Source of the DNA: Chrysomallon squamiferum
Lineage: Eukaryota > Mollusca > Gastropoda > Neomphalida > Peltospiridae
Direction of reading: 5' to 3'
Assembly: GCA_012295275.1 (NCBI GenBank)
Contig: CM022672.1
Location: 1,737,443 to 1,801,442, forward strand
Length of the DNA stretch: 64,000 nt
The notes below the pieces were generated by a model. The model was not told where the DNA came from and ran no database searches. It worked only from the letters and a program-made list of their open reading frames with translations. How positions within the stretch are numbered: the first letter of the stretch is position 1; each line of letters starts with the position of its first letter. Below are positions 1 to 14,053 of this stretch, one piece after another. The translations under genes were made by a program, and so were the position numbers.

Positions 1-1198
1 TTGCAGTATAGATAAATTGTACAAGTTATTAATGGTTTTTTTTTATTGTTGTTGTTATTTAGATTACTATACAAATCTGATATCAGCATATTGTTATTTT
101 TAATATATAATCAGTGGGCCAATAAATAAAATGTCACAGTTAACTGGGTGATTGTATTTTGTTTTTTTATACTGTTTATTATTATTATTATTTGTTATTA
201 TTCTAGTTATTATTTATTTGGTTACATATTTATATCTTTATTTATTCAGAGTACTCATATTAGTTTTTGAATTTCAAGCATTGTTTTATTTTTTTTTATA
301 TAAAGGAAAAGAAAATGCAGCTTTCATTTCATTCACTGTTATTGATTAAAAGCAAAGGGTATTTTATAGGCATTTTCCTGATAAAGGAATATATAATAAA
401 ATATTTTTCTGATTATAAAACTTCAGGTGAAATGTGCAATAAATAAACCCAAGAAAACTGACCCAGCAGTAAATTTCTCCTTAAATGAATTAGAGAAAAA
501 CACACCACAATTTTTGAAATACAAGGTGCAGGGTTTGGAAGGAGAAAGAAGAAAAAACTATTGTACTTGGATGAACTAGAGGAAGAAACCAAACATCATG
601 ATTTTAGGAATACCAAATCTGCAGCATTGGTTGGAATGGGAAAAGGTGAGGAGTGACTCTTAACCCATTGCTCCATCCATAAGCTAGACCAGATGGTATA
701 AAAGTGTTTAAGGTATTCTAGATATTGAGTGTTTAATAGAAAGGTGAAATCTCATCAGTGAATAGAGGTTAGTGTGATCCTCCATCTCTACATTCTCACA
801 CAAAGATCATTCACTGAGCTACAGAACTCTTGTATCTCATGAGATATCCTTAGACACTTTCAACCACCAAACCACATCCAGATTCTTGCATGTGATGATG
901 CAGAATTTAATTCTTGTAAAAAAAAAAAAAAAAAAAAAGTTTAAATTATTCTAAAGTTCAAATGTTGTTGAATTCAAAAGTAAATGACATTTTAATCTTT
1001 TGAATAATAAATGAGCTTGTGACGATTTATTTCATCAATAATCTCAGCAGACATGAATAAAACAACACAAATAATGAAGGGCATTGATCTCTGCATACCT
1101 CTGTGAGTAAATGCAGAGTGGTTTAGAAATATTGAATCATAAACCAAATATTTACATGCTGAAACATCACACATCTCCTTTGGGATTATGCCAGGACT
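1..1198. other. Non-coding, AT-rich
   Basis: No supported gene. Poly-A run at 918-938. Short Phe/Leu-rich ORFs match nothing. Confidence 0.6.
775..830 (-). repeat. Possible tRNA-like head of a SINE
   Basis: Minus strand reads TAGCTCAGTGAATGATC, resembling an RNA polymerase III A-box, followed by 'tggaggatcacac', resembling a decayed B-box region. No SINE body follows clearly. Confidence 0.25.
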
Positions 1199-1560
1199 TT
1201 TTTTTTTTTTCTCCATTTTTTTTCTTTTTTTCTTTAAACCTTTATTTCTTTCCTTTCTTCTCTTATTCTTTTTTTTTGTTTCAGAGTTTATTTCTTTCTG
1301 TCATTTTCTTTTGCTGTTTTTCCTTTTTTGTTGAATTATTAACTAAATGCTCTTTAACTGAGTCTGAAAGATGACATGCATGATTGATAGGATTTTCTTT
1401 TTTCTTTTTTTTCTTCTTTAATTTGTTTTTGTTTTTTTATTCCTCCTTTTTTTTTTTTTTTTTTTTTTTATTCTTTTATTTTTTTTATTATTATTATTTT
1501 GTTGTTGTTTTTTTCAGTTCGTTTTTTAAAAATATCCTTTCTCTGTTTATTTTCATAGTG
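1199..1560. repeat. Pyrimidine-rich (T/C) tract
   Basis: About 360 bp dominated by T with C and A breaks on the plus strand. Phe/Leu-rich ORFs across it are artefacts. Confidence 0.85.
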
Positions 1561-2289
1561 AATTATTTTTGAGTTTCTTCAATATTCCCAGACATCATTA
1601 GTGTATCTTTTCTTTTCTTTATTTCTTCTATTTTTCCATTCTTATTTTTTTCATAACATGATCTAATCATTATTATACTAAGAGCTTCCACATCTCTGCA
1701 AGGTTTTTTCACTTCCTTTCTGTCTTCATTAATTCCACGTTTCACTTCATACTTGTACTTTATTATTAGCAAAGACTGGTAATTGATTGTACAAAGCCAA
1801 TTAAATAGAGTATCAAAGAGACTAAATGAATTAATAAGGACTACACATTAATCAGTTTTATAGACTGATTTTGGAGTTGATAGAGCCAGACACCATCTGG
1901 TGATAGCTAAAATAATATAAAAGTAGACAATCTATCTTAGAAAAAGCAGACTAATTGGAAATTGTACATCATAAATAAAAAAAGTCTGATATATTCTAGA
2001 CATAATATGACATGAATCGGAATGTATAGTGCATTTCATATAAAGACTAATTTGGCAGTGGAATTTCCAGATTATAATTAATTAATGATAATGATAATGA
2101 TGACAATAATAATCAGATAAGAGATAATTTAAAAATAATAATAATAACAGCAGTAATTAATAACATCAGAAACAAAATCTCAGTAATTTATTATTTTTTA
2201 TGTGTATATATGTGTGTTTTTGTGTCAGAGAGAGAGAGAGAGAGAGAGAATCACTGTCTGAATGATTGACTAAAAACACCACACATCTT
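1561..2289. other. Non-coding, AT-rich
   Basis: Nothing recognised apart from a (GA)n run at 2227-2249. Confidence 0.6.
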
Positions 2290-2450
2290 CACATTACCTG
2301 CTGTCAGGTTTCTAAATGGACTATCTGACAATAGTGGGTTACTCTTATTTATCTGAAGCAATGCACCTTCTCACAGACAGTGCAGTATGTACCACAGCCT
2401 TTCACAGTATTCACAGAGCACTGAGTGAACTGGGAAATAAGACAACTGGA
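2290..2450 (-). repeat. SINE fragment (mollusc-type core)
   Basis: On the minus strand the strings CAGTGCTCTGTGAATACTG, AAGGCTGTGGTACATACTG and CTGTCTGTGAGAAGGTGCAT follow the order of the family core, ending with GAGTAACCC. A 101-residue plus-strand ORF across it (2316-2621) is antisense to this element. Confidence 0.75.
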
Positions 2451-3164
2451 GAACAAAGACAAACTCTCTACTCTTTACTTCCAAATTATATAATGACTTG
2501 TTTCTTGAAAATTGCATACCATGCTGACTGCTGTAATTTAGACTTTTTGTTACAGATTATATTTTGCAATAGAAGCACACAAGTTAGTATAATACAACAT
2601 TTTATCACTCTTCACAGCTAGCTGAATCTCTATAAAGAATTTTTTTTTTTTTATATCTAGCATCCTGTACAACAGTAATGTTTAATGACCTGGTTTCATC
2701 ATGCCATTGATGACTTTGTTAAACACCAGTCTCGTTCATTAAACAAAATGAAGAAGGGGTAATTGGAATGCATCTTTTGGTTTGCATCGATTTCCAATGA
2801 TCTCAAGTGATAAACAACTTTCGTTCCAATATCTGCAGCGTTCACGTCAGATTTGAGGTTCAGAATCTAAATGAGAGATCTCTAGTTGTGGATCTGCAGT
2901 CAAAAGATATTATTATTAATAATTTGTAAAACCAAGACAGACAAGATAAGAGAGAGAGAGAGATAGGTTTGTGAAACACAGGTCTGGAGTTAAAAGATAT
3001 TACTTTTTAATAATCTGTGAGAATGGATAGAAAAGCTAAGAAAGAGATTTGGAAAGGTGGCTCTGTGATGAAAACGTACTTGCAGGATATGAGGGAATTA
3101 TATTTTTTTAGACAGTCACGAGAATGCAAATTTTAAAAACATGAATTAACTTTATCTGCACTGA
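2451..3164. other. Non-coding
   Basis: Nothing recognised; a short GA run lies near 2950-2966. Confidence 0.6.
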
Positions 3165-3590
3165 TGCCAAACTGTTTCAAAAACATTATTTGTAGATTGC
3201 CATGAAAGTAACAAATCATCACAAAACAAAAAACCAAACCCCAATCCCCTCCCAACAAAAAAAATATTAACATTATTTCATGAAATTGTTTCAAAAGCAT
3301 TATTTCTAGAATATCTCACAAATGTGGCAGCAATGTTATTTATAGACTGTTGCAAAATTAACAAAAACATCGACTTCTATACTTTTGCAAAATTGTATCA
3401 AAAACCTTTTTTGAAGATTTACATGAAAGTGAATCAAAACTGGTCTTTCTAAACTATTATAAAACCAACAAAAGTTATTTCAATAATGTGACAAAACAGA
3501 AACAAAAACCTATTTCTATACAACACGCAAACATAAACGTTGTTTGTAACAAAAATGCTATTTCTGGTGCCACAAAAAATTAAACTGATG
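3165..3590. repeat. Degenerate ~50-70-bp tandem array
   Basis: Repeated 'caaaaacattatttgtaga' and 'tttcaaaagcattatttcta' style strings with intervening 'acaaaa' runs. Unit borders are blurred. Confidence 0.45.
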
Positions 3591-3695
3591 CTATAACACA
3601 TGCAAGTACTTTAGCAATCAGCATTAGTCCTAATATAAAAAAGTAGAAATTTTCCTTTTTCATGAACCTGTTACTCAGTGATCTTCAATATCTCT

Positions 3696-3697
<2 letters not shown>

Positions 3698-3733
<36 letters not shown>

Positions 3734-4112
3734 TAAGGGAATGTCAATTTTTATATCAGTCATTATTTAAGAAAACAAAAACTAACGACACAAAATAATC
3801 TTTATTTCTATTTTTATATTTTTTTTTTTTTTTTTTTTTTTTTCTAGTAAGTAATTATTTAAGAAAAAAACAACAAGTAATTAATGTTTATTGCACAGAA
3901 AAGCACAAATCAATCATTTAACCAACAAAAATGACAAGTTGATATTTATTTCTTCCTTCATTAGTATTCTAAAGTTTTATATATATTGTTTGGATCTGTA
4001 ATGAAAAGTGTTTAGCTTCTATCTATGTTTTATTTTTATTTTTATTTTTATTTTATTTTATTTTATTTTTATTTTTATTTTTATTTTTATTTTTATTTTT
4101 ATTTTTATTTCT
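3698..4112. repeat. Poly-T runs and (ATTTTT)n
   Basis: T35 at 3698-3732, T23 near 3821-3843 and an ATTTTT/ATTTT array at 4029-4110. Confidence 0.9.
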
Positions 4113-4189
4113 CCCCATTGCATGAAATGTGAAAAGAAGGAAAGAAATTGTTTAAAATGGTGGTAATAAAATATGTCTTCATTCAAAGA

Positions 4190-4320
4190 CAGAGTAGAGA
4201 AGAAACCTGCTTCTCTGTGCTAAGATACTCGTTTTGACTGACAGGAATCTTTTACATGCACTGACACAGCGAAACAACATCAGCCATTTTGTTAAACCAG
4301 AACTGGAGCACTGACTGGAT
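4190..4320 (-). repeat. SINE fragment (mollusc-type core)
   Basis: One of the clearest copies. The minus strand carries CAGTGCTCCAGTTCTGG, TGCATGTAAAAGATTCCTG, AAAACGAGTATCTTAG and GCAGGTTTCTTCTCTACTCT in family order. Confidence 0.8.
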
Positions 4321-5311
4321 TGAAAAAACTTTCACTGACAGACAAACAGTTTAAAAAAAACAACCACACAAACAACAGAAATAATTGCTACCATTCTACT
4401 GAATAACAACAAGGGAGCTTTTCTATAGGCAGGACAACACATACCAGTATTAAAAGAAACTTGTATATGTTAGTTATATTAGGAATGGCATTGAGAAGAA
4501 TCAGTCCTGAAGCCTACAAGTCCTCCGAAAAAAGAGTTCTATCATGTTTCCATGGTAATTTGACAGATTGATCTTATTACAAAATGTACACACATCAACA
4601 CATTAATAATGCATGAAACTTTAATTATTTTAGCTCTAGGATACAAATTCACAATTTTTTTTTTTATTTCTGTCAACTGTCTGGTTTTTGTAATTTAATT
4701 TCTGTGACACAGTGGCTCTTCTGTTTTCACATTCCATCATGGCTGGCCTCTGGTGCTAGCTGAAACCAGCTAAGAAATAATTAATGTGTTGACCAAATTT
4801 TACAACAATTCTGCTAAAGGCATTCTTAAAATGTCTTTCAATTACTGCTTCACAAGACTCTGCAGTGCAGAATGAAATCAAATATTTTGCCATGTGCCAA
4901 ATGAACCAAAGCTGTTGCCATGCATCAAATGAACCGAAAGGCAAAATGGTGGAGCAGGTTTTCTCTATTGATTGCCTACTTGTTCCTGGTTTTGCACTGT
5001 GGAGAACATTGTTTTTCCTTGCTCTGAAGCTAACCTGAAATAAACTGATTGATGTGGTTTTAGGCAACCCCATCCTGCTTCAACAAACACCACAGGAAAG
5101 ACATTCATTTAGTTCAGGAACCGAACTTCTTACTGCTTAAGGCAAAATAAAGAGAAAGAGAGAGAAAAAAGAAAGAAGAGAGAGAGAAAAACAGAAAAAA
5201 GAAGTCATAGGAATAGAAAAGTTAAAAAGAAGGAGAAAAATGTGAAAAATAGATTTTTTAAAAGAGTGAAAGAAAAGGATGTGAGATTTTCTCAAGTGAA
5301 TAATTATTTTG
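4321..5311. other. Non-coding, with an unexplained ORF
   Basis: A 105-residue minus-strand ORF at 4756-5073 has no recognised domain. It contains a small internal duplication ('ggttcatttg...catggcaa', twice about 24 bp apart). A GA-rich stretch lies near 5145-5215. Confidence 0.5.
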
Positions 5312-5525
5312 GCCTAAGGCAGGAAAGAAAGTTTGGAAGAATTTAAAATTTAGTGTTAATCTGAGAAGTGTCTTTGTCCTATAATCAGATTACAGTTACA
5401 TTCTCTATGCTGGAATCAGTTTAGTGGTGTTGGCTTCGCATTCAGTTCTGCCATACTACCATTGATACACATGTCATGAATTTTGCATTAAATCAGATTG
5501 TGACACAGAGTTAGTGTTTTCGTTT
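5312..5525 (+). repeat. Interspersed repeat A, copy 1
   Basis: Shares 'ggcaggaaagaaagtttgga', 'ctgagaagtgtctttgtc', 'ttacattctctatg' and 'gtcatgaattt' with 6481-6670 in the same order. The copies are diverged by substitutions and small indels and lie about 1.17 kb apart. Confidence 0.8.
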
Positions 5526-5798
5526 AGAAGTAGAGGCCTGCTGTAATTTTAGTTATAAATGATAAAATGAATGCAGCAGATTTCATTACAATGCACTTGT
5601 ATTCACAGGAGGGTGAAATCTTTTCAGCAGTAATGTATTGTTCAAAAAATAATTAGTTGGATACATACACACACACACACAAACATATGTACACACACAC
5701 ATACACACTTTTCTTGACAGGATTATAAACAAAATTTTCTTTTCTACTCTGTGACTGATGTCACCAGCTATTACCATTCTTCTTTAATAATTTAAATC

Positions 5799-5838
<40 letters not shown>

Positions 5839-6289
5839 ATTATTATTATTATTCAGTACATCAACCTAATTTCTCAATTCATACATCCTCTTTAATAATT
5901 TTTTGTTTTCATTCATTGGTCCTATGGCAAAATTTGAAAGAAAGGAGAAAACATAATAACCCAGGAAGATTGTCAATCTATTTACTAAGCTGTAAGCTTT
6001 TTGTTGTAATCACTTGATCTATTTTTTAAGCCACAATGACAAGAAAAGTATTTCCTTAAGACAAGGAAATTCCTTCAATCTTGATAGTTTTGTCCTCAAT
6101 GGCTTTAAGGATTTTAACTCAACTACAATTTTTTTTGGTGTGTTTCTTTTTATATTGTAAAATGTCATTACTGCAGTACTTAATTCCATTGGTATTTCAC
6201 ACTAAACATTTTTTTATTTTTTTTTGGAAGGAAGCATTAAGTGATCGACAGTGTGGTTTGTTTAAGAGTTTTCCATTAACAGCATCAGC
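5526..6289. other. Non-coding
   Basis: CA run at 5668-5707 and (ATT)n at 5801-5853; otherwise nothing. Confidence 0.6.
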
Positions 6290-6420
6290 AGAGAGGGGAG
6301 TTTGTGTAGTGAGGTTGTGCTGTGTTGGGTATTGTTTGATAAGTCACTGGATCAATCCTTCTTGAAGAACCCTTTGTGCTGTTTCATGTTCTAACCATTA
6401 AAGACATCAATATGTTATTT
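6290..6420 (+). repeat. SINE head fragment
   Basis: Contains 'ggatcaatccttcttgaag' (B-box region and start of the body) followed by 'gttctaaccatt', which matches the 'attccaaccagt' part of the family. Diverged. Confidence 0.45.
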
Positions 6421-6480
6421 CATAACTGTGGCATTAGTACTTTTAAACTGATGTTCTCAAGTTCTGAATACTTACCATGG

Positions 6481-6670
6481 CCAGAGGCAGGAAAGAAAGT
6501 TTGGAAGATGTTAAAATTTAATCTGAGAAGTGTCTTTGTCTCATTACAATTACATTCTCTATGTTGGAATTAGTTTAGTCATTCTATCTTTGGCAATGCC
6601 ACCAATGATGTAATTATGTCATGAATTTTACACTGAATTAGATTTTGAAATGAAACTAGTGTTCATTTTA
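6481..6670 (+). repeat. Interspersed repeat A, copy 2
   Basis: Direct-orientation copy of 5312-5525, slightly shorter. No coding potential or known family recognised. Confidence 0.8.
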
Positions 6671-9600
6671 AAAAGAGATCACAAAAAGTGTTTTCACTGT
6701 GAATGTGTACATCCATAAAGGTGTGTGTGGTGTTTATATGTATTTGTGTGAGCAATGTGTATATTTGTTTCATATTCAATATATAAATGTGTATCTATAG
6801 GGAAACACATATATTTACACAGGCATATGTATACACACATACATGTGTATAATTACACACACAAAATAAATAGAGACACATGCTCATTCACTGACATTTG
6901 TAAATATAATTCTCAGACACACACTTTGTGCACCAGTACACTTCACATCCACATTATTCTATACATAATTCTATTAATCCTAATTCTGATCTGATATCTA
7001 TGACAACCACTGAACAGTCTCCAGGGAAAGACAAGCTTGGAAATTATCTGATGTGTACAAAATGAAATAAACACTTTAATGAGAACCATTAACTTCTTTT
7101 CATCTCTGTACACAAACTGTGAACTCTGTAAATAAATTTGTTTCTTCTTTTGTAATGTTCTTTCCTCAGTATTGTCTTTTTAATTATTTTTTTAAATTTA
7201 TATATATTACTAAGTTGTTTTCATGTCTATATGGAACTTTTGGGAATTGTAAATTTGTTTCGTCTTTTATAATGGTCTCATATCAGAGTTTTATTTCTTA
7301 TTTTATCATTGTATCTCCTCATAGTTTTTTTTTTTTTTTTTTTTTTTTAAATAATTTTTATTGTACATTGACATTTTTTTCATAGCTTTAGACAAACTGC
7401 CAAAAATTGCAAATACATTTTTTTCTTCTTTTATAATGGTCTCACCTTTGAGATTTATTTTGAAATATTTGTCATTATTATCAATATTATTAAGGCCTGT
7501 AAAAATAATACATAATAAAGTATACACTTTACTTTATTTTGTATATTTATTCATTTTTAGATTGATGACTAAATGTTATACTCTTCTATTCATCATTAAT
7601 TAATTAAATGATTAATTTATTTATAATCATTAATGTTATGATTTAGTTGTTATCATAATAATAATTATTATTATTATTTATTTGTTTTTCCTATAATATA
7701 AGTGGCCACAGAAGATAGACATTATGGCAACTAAAAATTAAAACTGTTATTAACTATCACCTTTTTTGTCATACAAAAATCTTTATGATACTGAAATCAT
7801 TTGTTGTTTTTGTTATTCTTCAGTACTGCACATAGTAATTATAGTAGTAGCAGTAGTAATAATAGTTATAGTAATGGTAGTAGTAGTATTAGTAATAATA
7901 ATAATAATAACAAATTATATCCAAACAAGGAATAATACTAACCACACAATAACTAATATCACTATTTCATTTGCAGTTCTTCTCACAACTCATTCAAACA
8001 CAACAACCTTCTGATTCTTATTTTCCCAGCACACAGTTTCCAGTTAAGGTTGCTTCTTGTAAAAAGTTAAATTTAGTTGTGGCATTATTTCAGATCAAAA
8101 TGGCTGAACTGTAGTCTGGTCATAATCCAACTCGTCTTCCTGTCTGAAGATTTCATTATGTGTGTGTGTCTGTACTAACTGAATTATTACACCTGCGCAA
8201 TTAACTGTAGACACTGGTGTGTGAAAACAAGAATATTTTTAAAATTATCTTTGCAAAGAGTTCCTGTCACTGCATTTCATTTATGTTTGATGAAATAATT
8301 ACATTCCTTGGTGTTAAAATTAATTGACCACAAAGTCAAGTTAACGGATGTAGCTTTGCAGTATTCCAGTCCTCTTCCTTTGGAATAAAATTAGGTGGAA
8401 TGTGTGTTAAAATTTCAGTGTTAAGAGTTGTTAGTTTAGGCTTTTTTTTAAATTTAGTTTAATTTTTTTTTTTTTTTTTCAGATTAGCGCATTAAACAGA
8501 GACAATTTCACAAGTGAACTAAAAACAAATATTGTGAAATTTTAGATGAATTATTCTCACCTCTAAAATGTACTAGTGATGCTGCATTGCCTGAAAACTG
8601 CCATCAAATTTCATGAATAATCTGAACTGTAAGAATAGCTAATCCTAGGCTATTCATCAAAGTGACTTGAACCACCTGAAGTATGTTTTCTGATATGATA
8701 GAACATCAGAAAGGATTACTGGATCTTATATTTTTTGAAAACAAAGCTGGCTATGCAGTGATTGTTACTAAAGACCAATATTGGGCCATGATCAAAATTT
8801 GGTATGTTCTTCAGAGCATGGAATGGTGAACCATGTTAGCCAAATTTACAGTCACCAAACAACATAACAAAATTCTGAAATTTCTGACCCATCTAATTCA
8901 TTAGCTTGAATGGCTCAAGATAGATAAGAAGGCAAATTCAGAAATAAATTCAGAAATAATGTCTGTGTAATAACCATTAATATTAAATGGTTTTGAAGTG
9001 AATATTATTAGAAAATGCATGACAGACTGCAATGTAAATTAACAATGTATTAACAGCATCATTAAACAAAACCCATACAGAAAAAAAAAAAAAAAAAAAA
9101 AACTAAAGAATCAATATTCTTAACATTTATTCTGGCTCAGTAGTTTTACATCATCCATCATATAAATCCATGGAAACAAAATTGTGGAATCAATTATTTA
9201 TAAACAGATGTTAATATGTACAATGCAAAATGTGAAACAAAAATGTTAGGTAAAATATGTGAAAAGTGTAAATTATGCATTAGGTAGATCAAACCAAAAT
9301 ATACACACAACCGTAACTGTATTTACCAGTTCATTCCAAAACATTCATTTTATTTTTAAAACTCTTGACAATTGAAATGTCTATGTACATCAAAGTACTG
9401 AGAAAACATATTATGAAATAAACAATAAAGATTTACTTATTTGTTCCTCGACTTGTGAATATTTAGTTATTTATTACTAAACTCATGAATATGTATTTAT
9501 TTACCGATTTACCATCAGATGGTCATATATATCTGTTAATTCACATGCGCAGACTGAGAAATACAGAATGTAAATTATGTGAGACTAATATTTAACTTTT

Positions 9601-9929
9601 CATTAATATTTACTAATAGTAAATTAGTTTTAAAAATTCAGATGTGTACAATATAAAATTCTCATAGTTTACATACATCTTTATAGGTTATATTATATTA
9701 AAAGCAGATTATATATAATGGTTTGTATTAAGTTCTTTTGTGTCCCTAAACATGTGAATGATTATTATTTATTATACTTATCACTTTTATTTAATTATTA
9801 CATCAAATTTTGATGGTCAATTCATAAATGGTTTTTGAAAAGCAAATTATTTCTGGGTAGTAATAGAGACACGTGATGAAATCTAAAGATACTTCATACT
9901 CTAAACAACAAGAACAGAACTCTATGGTT
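6671..9929. other. Non-coding
   Basis: TG/CA-rich strings at 6700-6950, poly-T at 7326-7348, (AGT)/(AAT) runs at 7840-7910 and poly-A at about 9080-9102. The segment at 8500-8900 is more complex but has no open frame of note. Confidence 0.6.
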
Positions 9930-10590
9930 AAGACAAATATTTTAAACCACATCAGCTCTTTGATGGAAATATTACATAAACTTAGAATAACAGTGGGAAC
10001 ATAACTTTGGTTAATACAGAGTTTGTTTCCATGACAGACATATTTGAAGAATTTGCTAAATGAATCATACTGAAGTAAATTGTGAAAGTTAAAGACAAGG
10101 CTGAAGAGAAATAAGAATTCTAATGCTCACAGTAACAACAGGGATTGAAGTGTCTGGTGAACTTGGATGTTCTGCCCATGACAGCCATATTTGAAAAAAT
10201 CTCTAATGGAAGCATGGCTGCAAATTACTTGAGTACATTTTTATGTCACTGGCACGGTTGAAGAGATCCAAAAATTTCACACAACAACAGAGGCCACTGA
10301 ACTGTCTGATATAGTTAGAAGTTCTGCCCATGATAACCGTACTTGAACAAATTTCTAATAGAAGCATACTTAATTACATTTGTCATGGATGAAGAGATCC
10401 AAAACTTACAATACTGAGAATAATGGGGTGAAAACTGCAGATATTAGAAATCTGGCCACATCAAACATGCCTGAACAGATCTTTGATGGAAACATACTAA
10501 AATTTACTTGAACTTACAATGGGGAACAGAATTCTCTTGCCAAGTTAGATCTTTTGCCTCTTACAGGCATATCTCTGAATGTAATCTGAT
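9930..10590. repeat. Diverged ~130-155-bp tandem array
   Basis: Four to five units, each with a 'tctgcccatgacagccatat'-like head (near 10028, 10170, 10323, 10450, 10552), a '(t)gaacaaatttctaatagaagc' middle and a 'gaagagatccaaaa' tail. Divergence between units is high, so the array is old. Confidence 0.75.
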
Positions 10591-12068
10591 AAAAAGTATG
10601 CAGATAAAAAAACCTCTAACTTAATAAAATATTTACCTGTGATTTTATAGTTTTCTCTGAAGTGTGCAACACCAAGTCCTAAGTTACAACTCTTGATGAA
10701 ACAACAAAACATAATTTTATTTAAGATTCAAATTATCAGTCAGAATATTTCTTTATTTTTATATTTTGTTATATTACTTATGTTCAATGATATTTCATAC
10801 TCATGAAGAGCATTAAATGAAGTTATGTACACACTCAAACAACAAAAACTGTAGATTAATGCCAGGGAAGATGTTGAAAAACAAAGATTTAATTTAATTT
10901 ACCTCCTGAAAATTGACTGATTTGACTTGTTAAACCGTAGCAACTACAAAACTAGAAAACAAAAATATACAAATGGTTGAAAATCTTTTTTGTTACAAAA
11001 CCTCAAAAATCACAGTTATTAATGTGGATCCTTAAATCAAAGGAAAAAGGAAGTTTTGTTTATTTTAGTTTTGGATATTTAACATTTACCAAGATGTTCT
11101 TATAATTATTTTATCTGAACTGTTAAAATGTAGCCATTAACTTGCTGGGTTTTGGGGTTTTTTTTAAACGTAATTATAAAGAATTGTTAACCATTTTTAT
11201 TATTATTATTTTTTGTTTTACATCAGTGATATATGGTTAGAAAAATCTGGCCAAATATGTATTTTGTTATGACAATGTGTTTAAACACTAATCAAGAAAA
11301 TTCTAGACTTGCTGATTTCAAAGAATTTAAATTCTGGTGTTTTTACTGAACAGCGATTTGTTAAATTATTATGTATTTATATTTTACAGACAAATAAAAT
11401 AAATAAAACAATATAAAACATCAACACACAGTTCAGCCAGTATTTATTTTTAAATTATTTCTTTTTTTTTAAAATAATATTTTTTTATATAATTAAATTT
11501 GTATTGCTGTGCTGATTTGGTTTATATTTCTCTTTAGTCTTTGGTGCTGGTTTGCAAAATGAATACAGCAGTTGTAGTAGTATTTTTCTTTTGTTTATAA
11601 ACAAGAATTTAAAAACAAACAATATTCACAGTATTGGGTTACAGATTGTGAAGAGCAAATAGTGGACACAAAGATACAAATTATTCAGGTTTTTCGTATC
11701 AGGCTTTTAAAGTTGTAGGTTAATGTCTGTATACTCAGATATTTTAACTTCAGAGAATACAGCACATATGTTCCACTGGTAGAGTATTTTAAAACTGTTT
11801 GATGAGCTTGAAAATTTAAAAGATCAATCTATGTAGATTTCATTATGGAATTTCATTTGTATAAAACAGACTTTTTTAATCATTAGTTTATCAAATTTTA
11901 CCAGTCAGTTTTGAAACTGTTTATAAAAACAGTTATCTGACAATAATACATTTCTTGTATTATTGTTAAAATTTCTGAATATTGTGAATATTTAAGACAA
12001 ACAAATCAGATTTAAAAAAAAAAATAATAATAATAAAAAAATAATAATATGAAGGACAACAATAACAG

Positions 12069-12106
<38 letters not shown>

Positions 12107-14014
12107 GCATTACTATTACTAATAACAATAACAGTAGTAACAATTATAATAATACCAATAACAAAAAAGTAATAATAACTAGATGAAGAAGAAGAAGAAG
12201 AAGCATTTAAAAATGGTATCAGTTTCAGATTTTATTAGATACTTTTTACGAGCCTGAGACTAAAACACAACCTGTAGTTTTAGATCCTCTGTCAAACACT
12301 CAGGTTAACAGTCTGAGGCAAATAAAACACTGAATAATTTATTTTTCTGTTATGAATAAGAATAAAATGATTTAAAAAAAAATAATAACCTTCATCACAT
12401 TCACAATAATGAAACAGATTTGAGCATTTCATAATTCAATTGTGCAATTGTCAGTGATAATTTTGGGTTATTTTAAAAATTAATATGTTACTAAGATATT
12501 AAGTTTAAAAATTAAGACTGAAAATTCAAACATTAAGATCAAATGAAAACATTAAAACATGAAATGATATTAATTAAACAAATACGAATATTTGTACATT
12601 AATTTTGCAACTGAAAGTTTTAATATAATAAATTGAAAATATTGATATTTCAATTTAAATATTTATCAAAAACAGTAACATATATATATAGCCATTAATA
12701 TTTAAAATGAAAATAAAAATTCTGATTTGAAATGTTAGATTGCAATATTAATAAATTTCAGACTTTATATATCAATTTAGAATCTTTCATAACTTCAAAA
12801 AAATCATTGTAGGATAAATAATTGTATTTGTGTTTTATGTGTGTGCATGCATGTGTTTGTACATAAGAATACTTACACGCAGCACATGTATGTTCAAAAC
12901 AGTATTAAACCTTCTAAATTTATCTTTAAATTCTCTGTAACATCATACTGTGACATCCAGTCATATGCAATACATTCTTGTATCTTATGGGTCTGATTAA
13001 GTGTTCCTCATATTCTCAAACAGAGTGGAAATAACAAGGAATGTAAGAGAACAAAGACAACATTTAAAACACACCTTCTACTTAATGTAATTAATTTTTC
13101 CATCACACAAATCTTGTTTGGCAATTTCAACATTCAATGTTAGGATAGTCAGTGCAAACTAAATTTGGCTTTGAATTACAAAACAGGCATTTATATTTCT
13201 GACAAAGATTAAAAAAAAAATAATAATAATAATAATAAAATTTAAAAAAACAAGACATTATTAGAATTATTAGGATGCAGATTAATATGAAATTAGTCAA
13301 TTTGATATAAATGGATGGTGGCATACAGACGTGTGTGTGTGTGTGTGTGTGTGTGGATATTTTAAATATATAGTTTTTTTTTAAAACAGTGGTGTTTAAA
13401 AAGGTTTTGTTCATAACTGTCAACATTAATATCACATTATTCTATTAACTTAGATTACAGTCAGTGATATAAAATTTAAATAATTAATGTGTTTTCAGCT
13501 CTAGGAAATTATGATGATACTTCTATCAAGATGCAGCTTAACATTAAATAGACTGTTTTAAAAGTAATTACAGCAGTGTGGTTAATTACACTCTGTCTAC
13601 TTAATTATCAGAATATTTCAGATCTACTGAAATTGACAAAGTTTAGAATTCTTTTCTAACATAATAATGCCTATTTCAGTTCTATTGATCCAATGATGAT
13701 CACCCCTTATAATTCATAATAGTAAAATTTATAAATTAATGTTGTGTTTATACAGAAAGGATCTCTACATATCAGTTATAGATAGTGAAATGCTAAAGTG
13801 TTGTTTTAACTATTATTTCATTTTAAAACTGCAGGTTAAAGAAAGAAAGAAAATGTTGAAGACTGAACGCTTATTAAAGCTTTCACTGCTTATTATTCAG
13901 TAAACATTTAATAAATAAATAAATAAATGCATGTAGTTTAGTTCTTATCTGAAATATCACAAATGCATTATAAATAAGTAATATCATACACTCTACATAC
14001 CTCTAAACAATGCA

Positions 14015-14053
<39 letters not shown>

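Noticed and set aside
775-830. Genuine tRNA gene
   Set aside because: Only an A-box-like string; no full cloverleaf with paired acceptor stem could be formed by eye. The same holds for the other SINE heads.
2316-2621. 101-residue plus-strand ORF that looks like ordinary protein
   Set aside because: Its first half is antisense to a SINE core, with core strings in order on the minus strand.
4756-5073. 105-residue minus-strand ORF
   Set aside because: No recognised motif, no splice context, downstream of the KCNIP end, and it contains a small internal duplication. Kept only as a note.
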